The translations under genes were made by a program, and so were the position numbers. A stretch of 7,144 bases of DNA, from contig CADBPX010000069.1 of NCBI GenBank assembly GCA_902796625.1, positions 1 to 7,144 on the forward strand, read 5' to 3'. This DNA is from an uncultured Pseudomonadota bacterium. Lineage in GTDB: Bacteria > Pseudomonadota > Alphaproteobacteria > RF32 > CAG-239. Shown here one piece after another: positions 7,099 to 7,144 of the stretch. The number at the start of each line of letters is the position of its first letter. Within the stretch, counting starts at the first letter, position 1. The notes under the pieces were generated by a model. It saw only the letters and a program-made list of their open reading frames with translations, was not told where the DNA came from and did not search any database.

Positions 7099-7144
7099 AT
7101 GCAAGAATATAAGACTATTGAAGATTTAGGTAATTTAAACGGAA
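7099..7144 (+). CDS. pgk: Probable phosphoglycerate kinase, N-terminal fragment (cut by window end)
   Basis: An ATG at 7099, preceded by AAGGAA (7087-7092) at a fitting distance, opens a frame that continues past the window end and encodes MQEYKTIEDLGNLNG. Phosphoglycerate kinases typically begin with a K-TI-DL--L-GK pattern before VLVR-D-NVP, and pgk is the commonest gene after gapA. The enzyme would make ATP from 1,3-bisphosphoglycerate, the product of GapA. Only 15 residues are visible and no catalytic residue is included, so the name rests on this short match and the neighbourhood. Confidence 0.6.
   Translation, partial: MQEYKTIEDLGNLNG

Overview
This is an AT-rich bacterial window in which every gene lies on the + strand, packed into short operons. 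The protein set points to an alphaproteobacterium: an EIIA(Man)-type protein next to an HPr that keeps both His15 and Ser46, a YebC-RuvC pair, and an FtsH of proteobacterial type. The low GC and the gene style recall host-associated or gut alphaproteobacteria. That placement is inference from remembered protein sequence, not from a search.

Layout. (1) 1-1757 is a tight operon: the end of an unidentified gene, EIIA(Man), HPr and a solitary beta-class DNA adenine/cytosine-N4 methyltransferase. Neighbouring genes overlap or nearly touch (ATGA, a 4-nt gap, GTGA), so they are probably translationally coupled. (2) 1831-4523 holds ftsH, followed after 14 nt by a gene for a shortened, motif-degenerate DEAD-box protein that has only the first RecA domain. 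(3) 4618-5861 holds yebC and ruvC, 2 nt apart, preceded by a 10-bp inverted repeat that overlaps a candidate promoter. ruvA and ruvB do not follow. (4) 6026-7144 holds gapA with a structured GC-rich leader, then a strong hairpin terminator, then the first codons of what looks like pgk.

How the genes fit together. EIIA(Man) and HPr are soluble phosphocarriers of a regulatory PTS with no sugar permease in view. FtsH does membrane-protein quality control. YebC is a translation/regulatory factor and RuvC resolves Holliday junctions. gapA-pgk forms a glycolytic pair. Most of the window is core housekeeping. The accessory-looking items are the methyltransferase joined to the PTS operon and the RecA1-only DEAD-box relative. 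No mobile element, CRISPR array, tRNA or rRNA is visible, and no gene-free stretch exceeds about 165 bases.
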